Shown here piece after piece: positions 26,488 to 32,292 of a stretch of 64,000 nt of DNA (position 1 is its first letter; the number at the start of each line of letters is the position of its first letter). The stretch is taken from positions 372,001-436,000 of the forward strand of contig NZ_BMOQ01000001.1 of NCBI RefSeq assembly GCF_014647155.1, in the 5' to 3' direction. Made by a program: the position numbers and the translations under genes. The stretch comes from Halarchaeum nitratireducens. GTDB lineage: Archaea; Halobacteriota; Halobacteria; Halobacteriales; Halobacteriaceae. The notes beneath the pieces were generated by a model. It made no database searches and was not told the origin of the DNA. It saw nothing but the letters and a program-made list of their open reading frames with translations.

Positions 26488-27150
26488 CTACGATGTAACG
26501 GCGAGCGATACGACATCATCAAGCGCAGTATTCTCGAGAATCAGCTCCCGATGCCCATTCCTAACGAAGTCATTCGGATTCGTCGTTGCGAGTTCCGTCT
26601 CTTCGTCGCTTTTTTCGGCGAGATCGTGAGCATCAATGCAGATGAGACGATCCTGCGTATGAATCACGTTCAGCGCGGCCTCGACGTCTTTATAATCGTC
26701 TTCACGAACCCACTCGACAAGCGATTCTTCCAGCTCGTGCCGACGCTTGACAGCGTTCGTGTCGATATCCCGTGCCAGCGTCCGAAGCTGCTCCAGAAGC
26801 TGTTGCATCGGGAGATACTTCGAGACCTCTTTTCGATAGAACCAATAGAGGAACTGGTATGCATCGTTCCCTCTGTACAGGACGTTCTCTCGAATCGACT
26901 TGATATCCATCGGGTCTAACTGCCCGGAGAAGTTTGACTGCTTCAGGTCCGCTATGTGCTTGAAGATGGCGTCAGAGTACTTATCAGCCAATTCTGGCTG
27001 CTTCTTACGGTATTCGTCCTCTACTCGCTCGCTGACATAGCAGGTTTCGTTGCCCGATTCGAGATACTTCCTACACTTGAAGTGATGCTTGTCCGTCGTG
27101 AATGCAAACGCGAGGACTACTCCGGTATCGAGAAATGCTTGCTCAGCCAT
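26488..27150 (-). CDS. PIN-domain protein, probable RNase toxin or effector
   Basis: A 220-residue protein. The N-terminal strand AFLDTGVVLAFAF carries the first acidic residue (Asp8). VSERVEDEYRKK supplies a second (Glu44 or nearby). The C-terminal part has DRLICIDAHD (Asp167, Asp173) and ATTNPNDF (residues 188-195), the usual end of PIN nuclease folds. A long helical insertion (residues 55-160) makes it larger than VapC (about 130). The ATG is 1 bp after the stop of the preceding gene, so the pair is one operon. Base composition is well below the window average. Family assignment is moderately sure; the target is unknown. Confidence 0.72.
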   Translation of the reverse strand: MAEQAFLDTGVVLAFAFTTDKHHFKCRKYLESGNETCYVSERVEDEYRKKQPELADKYSDAIFKHIADLKQSNFSGQLDPMDIKSIRENVLYRGNDAYQFLYWFYRKEVSKYLPMQQLLEQLRTLARDIDTNAVKRRHELEESLVEWVREDDYKDVEAALNVIHTQDRLICIDAHDLAEKSDEETELATTNPNDFVRNGHRELILENTALDDVVSLAVTS

Positions 27151-27151
27151 G

Positions 27152-28141
27152 CTACATTTGATCCTCCAGGGACTCCTCAATGTCGTCCATCACCGTCTTA
27201 CTGAACGGCTCAGATAACGCCTCAAACGTCCCGCTCGTTCCCCTATCGAATAGATGGCCATCCCGTACTTCGCGAAGCTCCTCCCGGAACTCCGTCTTGA
27301 CTTCTTCACGTTCTTCCTCCCACCCCGATAGCCGCTCGTCCGGGATGTCTTCACGGTACGCGAATCGCAACTCAACCTTGCTGAGAGCCTCGATGAACGA
27401 ATCGAAGAACTCCTCAACCTCCTCGTAGTTCGTCTGGTTCTCCAGGAGAAGACGGACCGTGTCCTCCCAGCGAAGGAACAACGAATACATATCGTTGAAT
27501 TTCTCCTCCGGATAGGCCATCACCATCTCGTCAAGGAGCTCTTCTACCAGTTCTTGCGAGCTCTGCTGAGTTGCCGACATCGTTAGCCGTCCCTGTACCG
27601 GCTCCGTGTTCTCCAACTGCCAGCGAAGGTCACTATATGCGCGAATGAATTCCAGCGGCGCGTATCGCTGGTACTGATAGTGCCGAATTTCGCTGACGCT
27701 CTTCTTCCCGAGGCGGTGAACGACCCAGCGAATCGCCTCGTCGATCTTCCTTCGAGTCTCCTCATCGACATCGAAGTCGTCCGTCTCGATATCGTCCGCT
27801 GGAGCGTAGAGTTCTTCGTCGAACTGGTATTGATCTTCCCAGTCCGCGGCGTCAAACCGATCACTCGGGAAGTACTGTCGTCCGGGGAAACCCTTGGCCG
27901 ATGTCGACCACGCTACGCGACCGTCGATATCACTTTCACTCGCGATTTCCCCATATTTGTACCAGTAGCGGGGGAACTCGATATCGACATCATTCTGCTC
28001 AAGATAGCGATCCGCGATACAGCATAGTTTCAGGTACTTGCTCCGAGTAATCTGGCCCTTGCTCTGCTCCTTCAACCGGACCAGCAATCGGTATGCGAGG
28101 AACTCTGGTTCCCCAAACGACACATCTTCCTCGGAGCTCAT
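27152..28141 (-). CDS. Uncharacterised partner of the PIN protein (possible Panacea-like antitoxin domain)
   Basis: A 329-residue, mostly helical, acidic protein. The first 70 residues (PEFLAYRLLVRLKEQSKGQI, KYLKLCCIADRYLEQNDVDI, PRYWYKYGEIA) resemble the helical start of SocA/Panacea (DUF4065-like) antitoxins in the spacing of a helix, an LxK-x-CCIAD helix and a WYKYG segment; this is pattern resemblance only. The rest has no motif I recognise and ends in a charged coiled-coil-like stretch. It precedes the PIN gene with 1 bp between them and shares its low GC. Function is inferred from the pairing. Confidence 0.55.
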   Translation of the reverse strand: MSSEEDVSFGEPEFLAYRLLVRLKEQSKGQITRSKYLKLCCIADRYLEQNDVDIEFPRYWYKYGEIASESDIDGRVAWSTSAKGFPGRQYFPSDRFDAADWEDQYQFDEELYAPADDIETDDFDVDEETRRKIDEAIRWVVHRLGKKSVSEIRHYQYQRYAPLEFIRAYSDLRWQLENTEPVQGRLTMSATQQSSQELVEELLDEMVMAYPEEKFNDMYSLFLRWEDTVRLLLENQTNYEEVEEFFDSFIEALSKVELRFAYREDIPDERLSGWEEEREEVKTEFREELREVRDGHLFDRGTSGTFEALSEPFSKTVMDDIEESLEDQM

Positions 28142-28170
28142 GCTCTTCTCTTTTCTAACTGTATTGCATC

Positions 28171-28176
28171 CTTAAG
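28171..28176 (-). promoter_or_regulatory. TATA-like box of the PIN-pair operon
   Basis: CTTAAG (gene strand GACTTAAGG) begins 30 nt upstream of the ATG at 28141, appropriate for archaeal initiation at or near the start codon. Confidence 0.45.
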
Positions 28177-28207
28177 TCTTCACTTCCACCCAGTTCCTGA
28201 TCTTCAC

Positions 28208-28306
28208 TACTTCCCGGCATACTTCCGGCACGCACTTCCGGCATGGAGTAGCACGCCTCTCGCGCCCATATTCGCGCGCTTCGACCTTCTGAGGCTGTTT
28301 CCGGCA
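28208..28306. repeat. Iteron-like TTCCGGCA repeats in the divergent control region
   Basis: Three near-identical units with a period of about 12-13 bp, TACTTCCCGGCA, TACTTCCGGCA and GCACTTCCGGCA (28208-28243), plus a fourth TTTCCGGCA at 28298-28306. They lie between the divergent promoters of the PIN operon and the 79-residue gene. About one helical turn of spacing suggests cooperative binding of a regulator; an iteron origin for Orc1/Cdc6 is an alternative. The 28142-28350 gap contains no convincing gene. Confidence 0.6.
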
Positions 28307-28323
28307 CGCGCCGCTGTAGCACC

Positions 28324-28329
28324 TTATCC
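28324..28329 (+). promoter_or_regulatory. TATA-like box of the 79-residue gene
   Basis: TTATCC lies 22-27 nt before the ATG at 28351, consistent with a leaderless message. Confidence 0.45.
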
Positions 28330-28350
28330 ATCCCGTGTCTCGCTTCTCCC

Positions 28351-28590
28351 ATGTCCGACGCCGAGCACGGACCACCGACTCGCACCGTCACCGAACACCT
28401 GCCGTGGGGTCAGTGCATCCGCGCGCATCTCCACGACGAGCACGTCACCGTCCACTGCGAGGGCGAACGCTGGGTCTTCGCCATCGACATCGAGACCGCC
28501 CGCCTCCTCGAGGCGCGCTCGACGGCCGACGTGCCCAGCTGGATGCGTCGCTTCCTGGAGGAGGTCGGATTCGACGAGGTGGAACTATGA
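28351..28590 (+). CDS. Hypothetical haloarchaeal protein, 79 residues
   Basis: A small acidic protein. It contains WGQCIRAHLHDEHVTVHCEG and ERWVFAIDIETARLLEAR, suggesting a beta-rich first half and a helix, ending MRRFLEEVGFDEVEL. No family recognised. GC-rich codon use matches the chromosome better than the adjacent PIN pair. It faces the convergent hicBA pair, whose toxin gene ends 5 bp from its stop. Confidence 0.65.
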   Translation: MSDAEHGPPTRTVTEHLPWGQCIRAHLHDEHVTVHCEGERWVFAIDIETARLLEARSTADVPSWMRRFLEEVGFDEVEL

Positions 28591-28595
28591 CGCGC

Positions 28596-28838
28596 TCAGC
28601 TGTGTTCGTCGATCCACTCGCACCACGCGCGGAAGTCCTCCGCGCCGCACTGCTCGGCGATGGAGCGGAGCGTTCCGGTCGGGATTTCGCCGTGCATCGG
28701 CACCGTGACGACGCGGACCTCGTCGCCGTCCGGGGCCTCCCAGCGAAGCTTCAGGTGGCTCCCGGTCCGGTCGACCGGTACGTAGTTCATCTCCATCAGC
28801 GCCGACGCGACGTCCTTCCCGGTGAAGGTCCCCGCCAT
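28596..28838 (-). CDS. hicA: HicA-family mRNA interferase toxin
   Basis: An 80-residue double-stranded-RNA-binding-like fold. It has GKDVASALMEMNYVPVDRTG followed by SHLKLRWE, where the histidine is the catalytic residue in HicA/YcfA proteins, and VPMHGEIPTGTLRSIAEQCG near the end. HicA cleaves mRNA when freed from HicB. Its ATG directly follows the hicB stop. Confidence 0.85.
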   Translation of the reverse strand: MAGTFTGKDVASALMEMNYVPVDRTGSHLKLRWEAPDGDEVRVVTVPMHGEIPTGTLRSIAEQCGAEDFRAWCEWIDEHS

Positions 28839-29102
28839 CTACCGCATGAACTCGGGGGGCTCTTCGGACTCGCCGCCGACGTCGTCGGGATCGAGGCCGA
28901 ACTCCTCGAGGTCCTCGTCCGTGACCGGTTCGCCGCCGCCCTCGTGGAGTTCGAGCGCTTCGGCGAGCATCCGCAGTGCCTCCGCCTTCGTGTCGCCGAA
29001 CGACGCGACGCCCGTCTCCTCGTCGACGGCCGTGATGCTCCCGTCCTCCTCGTGGACGAACTTCACGCCCTCGCCGTTCGTGTCTCGGGACGCACTCGCC
29101 AT
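28839..29102 (-). CDS. hicB: HicB-family antitoxin
   Basis: An 87-residue protein with the HicB partial RNase-H-like fold: VKFVHEEDGSITAVDEETG, then VASFGDTKAEALRMLAEALE. The C-terminus is acidic (EEFGLDPDDVGGESEEPPEF) and shows no clear DNA-binding domain. The ATG at 29102 is chosen because a TATA-like box precedes it at the right distance. It lies upstream of hicA, an antitoxin-first order often seen in archaea. Confidence 0.82.
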   Translation of the reverse strand: MASASRDTNGEGVKFVHEEDGSITAVDEETGVASFGDTKAEALRMLAEALELHEGGGEPVTDEDLEEFGLDPDDVGGESEEPPEFMR

Positions 29103-29128
29103 TACCAGAACAGTACGCGAATCCGGCG

Positions 29129-29134
29129 GATAAG
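29129..29134 (-). promoter_or_regulatory. TATA box of hicBA
   Basis: Gene strand CTTATCC ends about 27 nt before the hicB ATG at 29102, the canonical distance for a leaderless haloarchaeal transcript. Confidence 0.55.
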
Positions 29135-29229
29135 CGTTCGGTCGCGTCGTGTGTCTCACGAGAATGGATACGGCTGGTTCCGTTTGTGCCATGCTTTTAC
29201 TACCTCAATCGCGTACACACGGGTACGCT

Positions 29230-29832
29230 ATGAGCGAGTATCCCGGCGTCATTCGGACCTCCCTCTCGTACCTCCGGGAGACGCTCGAAAGCACGCTCGG
29301 GCTCCTCATCCTCTTCGCCGTTCTCTGCATCCCTGCCTTCGTCATCGCCGGCGCGACTTCCTCGGAAGCGGCGATGCTGGCTTTCGCCGGCTACGTCGGG
29401 CTCGTCGTCTACTTCGGACAGCTCGACATCGGCGGCAACCTCCAGAGCACCGGCGACGTCACCGAGAGCACCACGGTGAAGCGGACGCTCACCGGGCTCA
29501 TGGTCCTCTACTACAACGCGGTGCTCGTCGTCGCAACCGCGCTCGGGATGGGCTTCTCCGAGGTCGTCGGACCGACAGCCGGTCTCGTCGTCGCCCTCCT
29601 CGTTCCGCACATCGACGGCGAGATCACCCGGAGCGACTACCCCGTCTCTCTCGGTGGTGCAGTCCTCCTCGGCGTCTGGCTCCTGAAGATCATACTCGGC
29701 GTCTTCGAGTTCGTCCGTGGTGCTCACGACACTGCCGAGTGGCTCGACGCCTTCCTCTCCGAGTTCGAGCCGAAGAACCTCCAGAACGAACTCATCGTCC
29801 GCTTCGAGCGGACGCGATCCGACTGGTTCTAA
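29230..29832 (+). CDS. Multi-pass membrane protein of unknown function
   Basis: A 200-residue protein with four or five hydrophobic helices (TLGLLILFAVLCIPAFVIAG, AMLAFAGYVGLVVYF, LTGLMVLYYNAVLVVATALG, AGLVVALLVPHI, GGAVLLGVWLLKIILGVFEF) and a short charged C-terminus. The ATG at 29230 removes a dubious leader present in a longer frame. It is convergent with the 87-residue membrane gene, overlapping it by 4 bp. No family recognised; halophilic plasmid and virus cargo often includes such proteins. Confidence 0.7.
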   Translation: MSEYPGVIRTSLSYLRETLESTLGLLILFAVLCIPAFVIAGATSSEAAMLAFAGYVGLVVYFGQLDIGGNLQSTGDVTESTTVKRTLTGLMVLYYNAVLVVATALGMGFSEVVGPTAGLVVALLVPHIDGEITRSDYPVSLGGAVLLGVWLLKIILGVFEFVRGAHDTAEWLDAFLSEFEPKNLQNELIVRFERTRSDWF

Positions 29833-30092
29833 GAGGCCCCGAACGTCGTCGCGATCTCCGTTCGATAGACCAAGAAGGTGAGCGTCAGTATCCAGCCCAG
29901 CAGGTACTTCCCCATCGGGTGGACTCCGAACAAGCCCACCGCGAGGTAGTACGTCGGCAGTCCGAGGAGCAACGCCGTGATCAGCGAAAGCCCCAATTCG
30001 AGAGTGATCCGCAACAGAAGACCCGCCGCCGTCTTCGTCGCCCCTCCCTCCTCGAGCAGCGACGCGATTACCTCCTCGAGGTTCGGGGCCAT
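29829..30092 (-). CDS. Small membrane protein of unknown function
   Basis: An 87-residue protein. A charged N-terminal helix (LEEVIASLLEEGGATKTAAG) precedes two hydrophobic spans (LGLSLITALLLGLPTYYLAV and YLLGWILTLTFLVY). It lies 7 bp downstream of the phiH1-like repressor gene on the same strand, so it may be co-transcribed with it. No family recognised. Confidence 0.65.
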   Translation of the reverse strand: MAPNLEEVIASLLEEGGATKTAAGLLLRITLELGLSLITALLLGLPTYYLAVGLFGVHPMGKYLLGWILTLTFLVYRTEIATTFGAS

Positions 30093-30099
30093 CTACGCG

Positions 30100-30384
30100 T
30101 TACTCTTCTCTCTCTTCGAGCTCTTCGGTCGGGAGGTCGCCACGGAGCCATGCGCGGCCGCGATCCGAGATCTGATAGACGCCCCTGCTCTCATCCACAT
30201 ACTCCACGAGGCCATGTTTGCGCAGTAGAGGCGTATGCTCTCGAACGGCTTGATCGCCCCAGTCCAGGTTTTCGGCTATTAAACCCGGTGTTAGGCGTAG
30301 TTCGCCATTCCCCTCGTTTCGCAGTAGCTCAAGGATGTCCCGATCAACGGGTGTCATCCACTGAGCGAGACGAGGGTTTGCCAT
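30100..30384 (-). CDS. PhiH1-repressor-like winged-helix regulator
   Basis: A 94-residue DNA-binding protein. WMTPVDRDILELLRNEG, LTPGLIAENLDWGDQAVRE and KHGLVEYVDESRGVYQISD give the three helices and wing of a winged helix typical of haloarchaeal phiH1-type repressors, which control lysogeny genes. It faces a 240-bp intergenic region with paired ACAAAC/GTTTGT palindromes, likely its operators. The divergent operon there encodes the recombinases, so it may act as the element's switch. Confidence 0.82.
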   Translation of the reverse strand: MANPRLAQWMTPVDRDILELLRNEGNGELRLTPGLIAENLDWGDQAVREHTPLLRKHGLVEYVDESRGVYQISDRGRAWLRGDLPTEELEEREE

Positions 30385-30448
30385 GTCCTTGTGTGCTCTC
30401 CCAGCGAATCTTTACTATTTTCATGCCGCCTCTTTGCCAAATTAAACA

Positions 30449-30509
30449 GTTTGTTAGACAAACCAGATCGTGGGTAAAGACTAAGTCACCGACAAACTAC
30501 TTCGTTTGT
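30449..30509. promoter_or_regulatory. Paired palindromic operators in the repressor/recombinase switch region
   Basis: Two inverted repeats with the same half-sites: GTTTGT-TAG-ACAAAC at 30449-30463 and ACAAAC-TACTTC-GTTTGT at 30492-30509, centres 44-45 bp apart (about four helical turns). They lie between the divergent repressor gene (start 30384) and the recombinase operon (start 30627). Shared half-sites and spacing suggest cooperative dimer binding by the winged-helix protein. The whole 30385-30626 gap has no convincing gene. Confidence 0.6.
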
Positions 30510-30569
30510 AGCGAGGACTCTTCGCGGACCCGTCGCTCCTTGATGGGTCCATCTCGAAAACGATGCGGA

Positions 30570-30596
30570 CCCCGCTGCTGGAGACAGCGGGTCCGT
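30570..30596. repeat. Strong hairpin before the recombinase operon
   Basis: CGGACCC-C-GCTG pairs with CAGC-GGGTCCG: an 11-bp stem with one bulged base and a 7-nt loop. The end is about 30 nt before the ATG at 30627. A weaker GGACCC/GGGTCC pair lies just upstream (about 30533-30557). It could form in a 5' leader and affect translation, or be a protein-binding site. Confidence 0.5.
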
Positions 30597-30626
30597 GTGG
30601 GCCCTCGTGACCATCGCACGAAAGCC

Positions 30627-31154
30627 ATGTACGACGACGATTCGCGGGGTCTTAACGCCCCCGCACACGACGCGAGTATCGCGCGCAGAGACAGCGGTCC
30701 GGACGCGATCGACGAGTGCTACTGCGCGGTCTGCGACACCGCGTGCGTGACGCCAGAGGAACTGTTTGAGGAGCACGCGGACTGTCGTGACGCCGAGGAC
30801 GGCGGGCGTCGCGTCATCGCTGACGGCGGCGAGCACGAGCCGGAGCGCGCGACGCTCCGCGACGGGGAGACGCGCGACCGGGACGTGCACGCACGCCGGA
30901 ACGCCGAGCAGTTAGCGATGCGCGACGACTCTGAGGACTCGATGGAGGCCGACGTGGTGAAGCTCACGCAGGCGCAGGTCGACGATCTCGCCGACGACGG
31001 CGTCGCGTGGCTCACCACGGACGACCGCATCCTCGTGCTCGGCCGCGAAGACCGCTACCCCGAGGTTCTGGAGTCGGTCGCAGACGGCGCAGACGAGGAC
31101 GAGGTCGTCCTCGAGCGCATCCGAGACGCATCCGGGACGGAGGCCGATTCGTGA
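30627..31154 (+). CDS. Acidic protein with a C2HC-like zinc finger
   Basis: A 175-residue protein and the first gene of the recombinase operon. A metal-ligand cluster CYCAVCDTAC followed by HADC lies at about residues 31-53. The middle is charged and low-complexity. The C-terminal 65 residues (VKLTQAQVDDLADDGVAWLT, then DDRILVLGREDRYPEVLESV) form a compact acidic domain. The first ATG (30627) is used; an in-frame ATG farther down would drop the zinc cluster. The stop overlaps the next ATG by one base. Function unknown; a recombination-directionality or regulatory role is inference from position. Confidence 0.6.
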   Translation: MYDDDSRGLNAPAHDASIARRDSGPDAIDECYCAVCDTACVTPEELFEEHADCRDAEDGGRRVIADGGEHEPERATLRDGETRDRDVHARRNAEQLAMRDDSEDSMEADVVKLTQAQVDDLADDGVAWLTTDDRILVLGREDRYPEVLESVADGADEDEVVLERIRDASGTEADS

Positions 31155-31399
31155 TGTCGTCGGGCGGGAACGAACACCGGATTGAACGGCAGACGTGGGT
31201 GTCCGACATCGAAGTCTTCGAGCTCGACGACGACGGCAACCTCGTCGTCCACCACAACGAGGGGCGCGGCCCAGTCAAAAACGAGGATACACTTCGATGC
31301 TCCTGTGGTCGAGAATTCGAGAGCAAGCAAGTCGCTGCCGAGCATCTTCGCTCGCGTGAAGTCTCTGCGGACGCCGAACGGGGTGAGTCCGACCTGTGA
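31154..31399 (+). CDS. Small Cys-containing protein (paralogue of the 24.1-kb gene)
   Basis: An 81-residue protein. HRIERQTWVSDIEVFELDDD, then NEGRGPVKNEDTLRCSCGRE and AAEHLRSRE. The CxC plus downstream His suggests one zinc site. The copy at 24123-24371 is roughly 80 percent identical by eye at DNA level over 200 bp and lies in inverted orientation, also next to an integrase. Start and stop overlap its neighbours. Function unknown, but repeated linkage to integrases suggests a shared role. Confidence 0.7.
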   Translation: MSSGGNEHRIERQTWVSDIEVFELDDDGNLVVHHNEGRGPVKNEDTLRCSCGREFESKQVAAEHLRSREVSADAERGESDL

Positions 31400-31545
31400 G
31401 CGATACTGAGCGCGACGAACTCGATGGAAAAGAGTGGTTTGCAGAGATCATGTGGGACGAACTCCCCGAGGACGCAAAAGAACGTCTCAGGGAGTCGCGT
31501 TCGACCGCTACGGACGTCGAAAGGGAGGGAGCCGATGGCAAGTAG
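31396..31545 (+). CDS. Small acidic ORF, 49 residues
   Basis: GTG start at 31396 overlaps the preceding TGA by 4 bp, and the TAG at 31545 lies inside the next gene. It encodes SDTERDELDGKEWFAEIMWD followed by ELPEDAKERLRESRS: an acidic helical peptide with no known family. Support comes from the unbroken frame and coupled overlaps on both sides rather than from homology. Confidence 0.5.
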   Translation: MSDTERDELDGKEWFAEIMWDELPEDAKERLRESRSTATDVEREGADGK

Positions 31546-32218
31546 CGTCCATCACTCACGCGAAGATGCGCTTCGCGACCGTCAGTTCCAGCTTCTCCTC
31601 GAGGGCGCCCGTTCTCTCGACGGTGAGCGAGCTGACGAAGCCCGGTTCGTCTGTCTCGTCGCTGGCCGTCTCGGAATGAGGGCCGGCGAAATCGCACATA
31701 TGCGCGAGGAGTGGGTCGACTGGCGTCGGAACATGATCGTCGTGCCTGCTCTCCAAGCGTGTCGGAAAGGGGAGGGCGACGGCGTTTGCGGGTACTGTCG
31801 CGCTCAGGCCTCCCAGATGGCCGACGCTGACGAGGATCTCACTCAGGCGGACGCCGAAGCCTCGATGTGGAGTCCGAAGACCCCTGCGGCCGCACGTGAG
31901 ATCCCCTTCGACTTCGACCCTCGCGCCAGCCTCGCCATCGAACGGTTCTTCGAGGATCATGACGCGTGGCCGCACTCGAGAGCCGTCGTCAACCGCCGCG
32001 TCAAAGCCGCTGCCGAAGCCGCTGTGGAAATTGACTCCGGGAGCATCTATCCGCACGCTCTGAGAGCGACCGCCGCCACCTATCACGCTGGCCGCGGCCT
32101 CGACATGCTCCCCCTCCAGTCTCTATTCGGCTGGGCCGACCTCCGAACCGCACAGTCCTATATCGCCAGTTCTGGCGAGAACACCGCCCGCGCACTCCAC
32201 ATGATCCACTCACGATGA
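31535..32218 (+). CDS. Short XerC/D-like tyrosine recombinase
   Basis: A 227-residue protein lacking a long core-binding domain. Catalytic residues are Arg49 (LGMRAGEIAHM), His174 and Arg177 (YPHALRATAATYHA), Trp200 in the His/Trp position (FGWADL) and Tyr209 (QSYIASSGE). A CRKGEGDGVCGYC segment at 76-88 may bind zinc. It differs from the two end integrases, so it may resolve multimers or assist integration. The ATG at 31535 overlaps the 49-residue ORF by 11 bp. Confidence 0.85.
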   Translation: MASSVHHSREDALRDRQFQLLLEGARSLDGERADEARFVCLVAGRLGMRAGEIAHMREEWVDWRRNMIVVPALQACRKGEGDGVCGYCRAQASQMADADEDLTQADAEASMWSPKTPAAAREIPFDFDPRASLAIERFFEDHDAWPHSRAVVNRRVKAAAEAAVEIDSGSIYPHALRATAATYHAGRGLDMLPLQSLFGWADLRTAQSYIASSGENTARALHMIHSR

Positions 32219-32292
32219 CCGATCGACAGCGAGATCACACACCATCGAACAGCACGGACGATCTGCGGACACGGAGGGGTCTCGATGAGTGA
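32215..32292 (+). CDS. Tiny linker ORF, 25 residues
   Basis: The ATG overlaps the preceding TGA (ATGA) and the TGA at 32292 overlaps the integrase start by 8 bp. It encodes a polar peptide, TDRQRDHTPSNSTDDLRTRR followed by GLDE. It may serve only as a translational coupler. Reported because it bridges two genes exactly; no homology is claimed. Confidence 0.3.
   Translation: MTDRQRDHTPSNSTDDLRTRRGLDE

Noticed and set aside
28155-28391. A 78-codon minus-strand frame over the repeat region
   Set aside because: It lies across the TTCCGGCA repeats and both divergent promoters; the translation is Cys/Arg/Ser-rich and unlike the element's other proteins.
28335-30626. The long upstream part of the frame that ends at 31154
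   Set aside because: It runs through hicA, hicB and the membrane genes on both strands with no coherent composition. Only the part from the ATG at 30627 looks like a protein.
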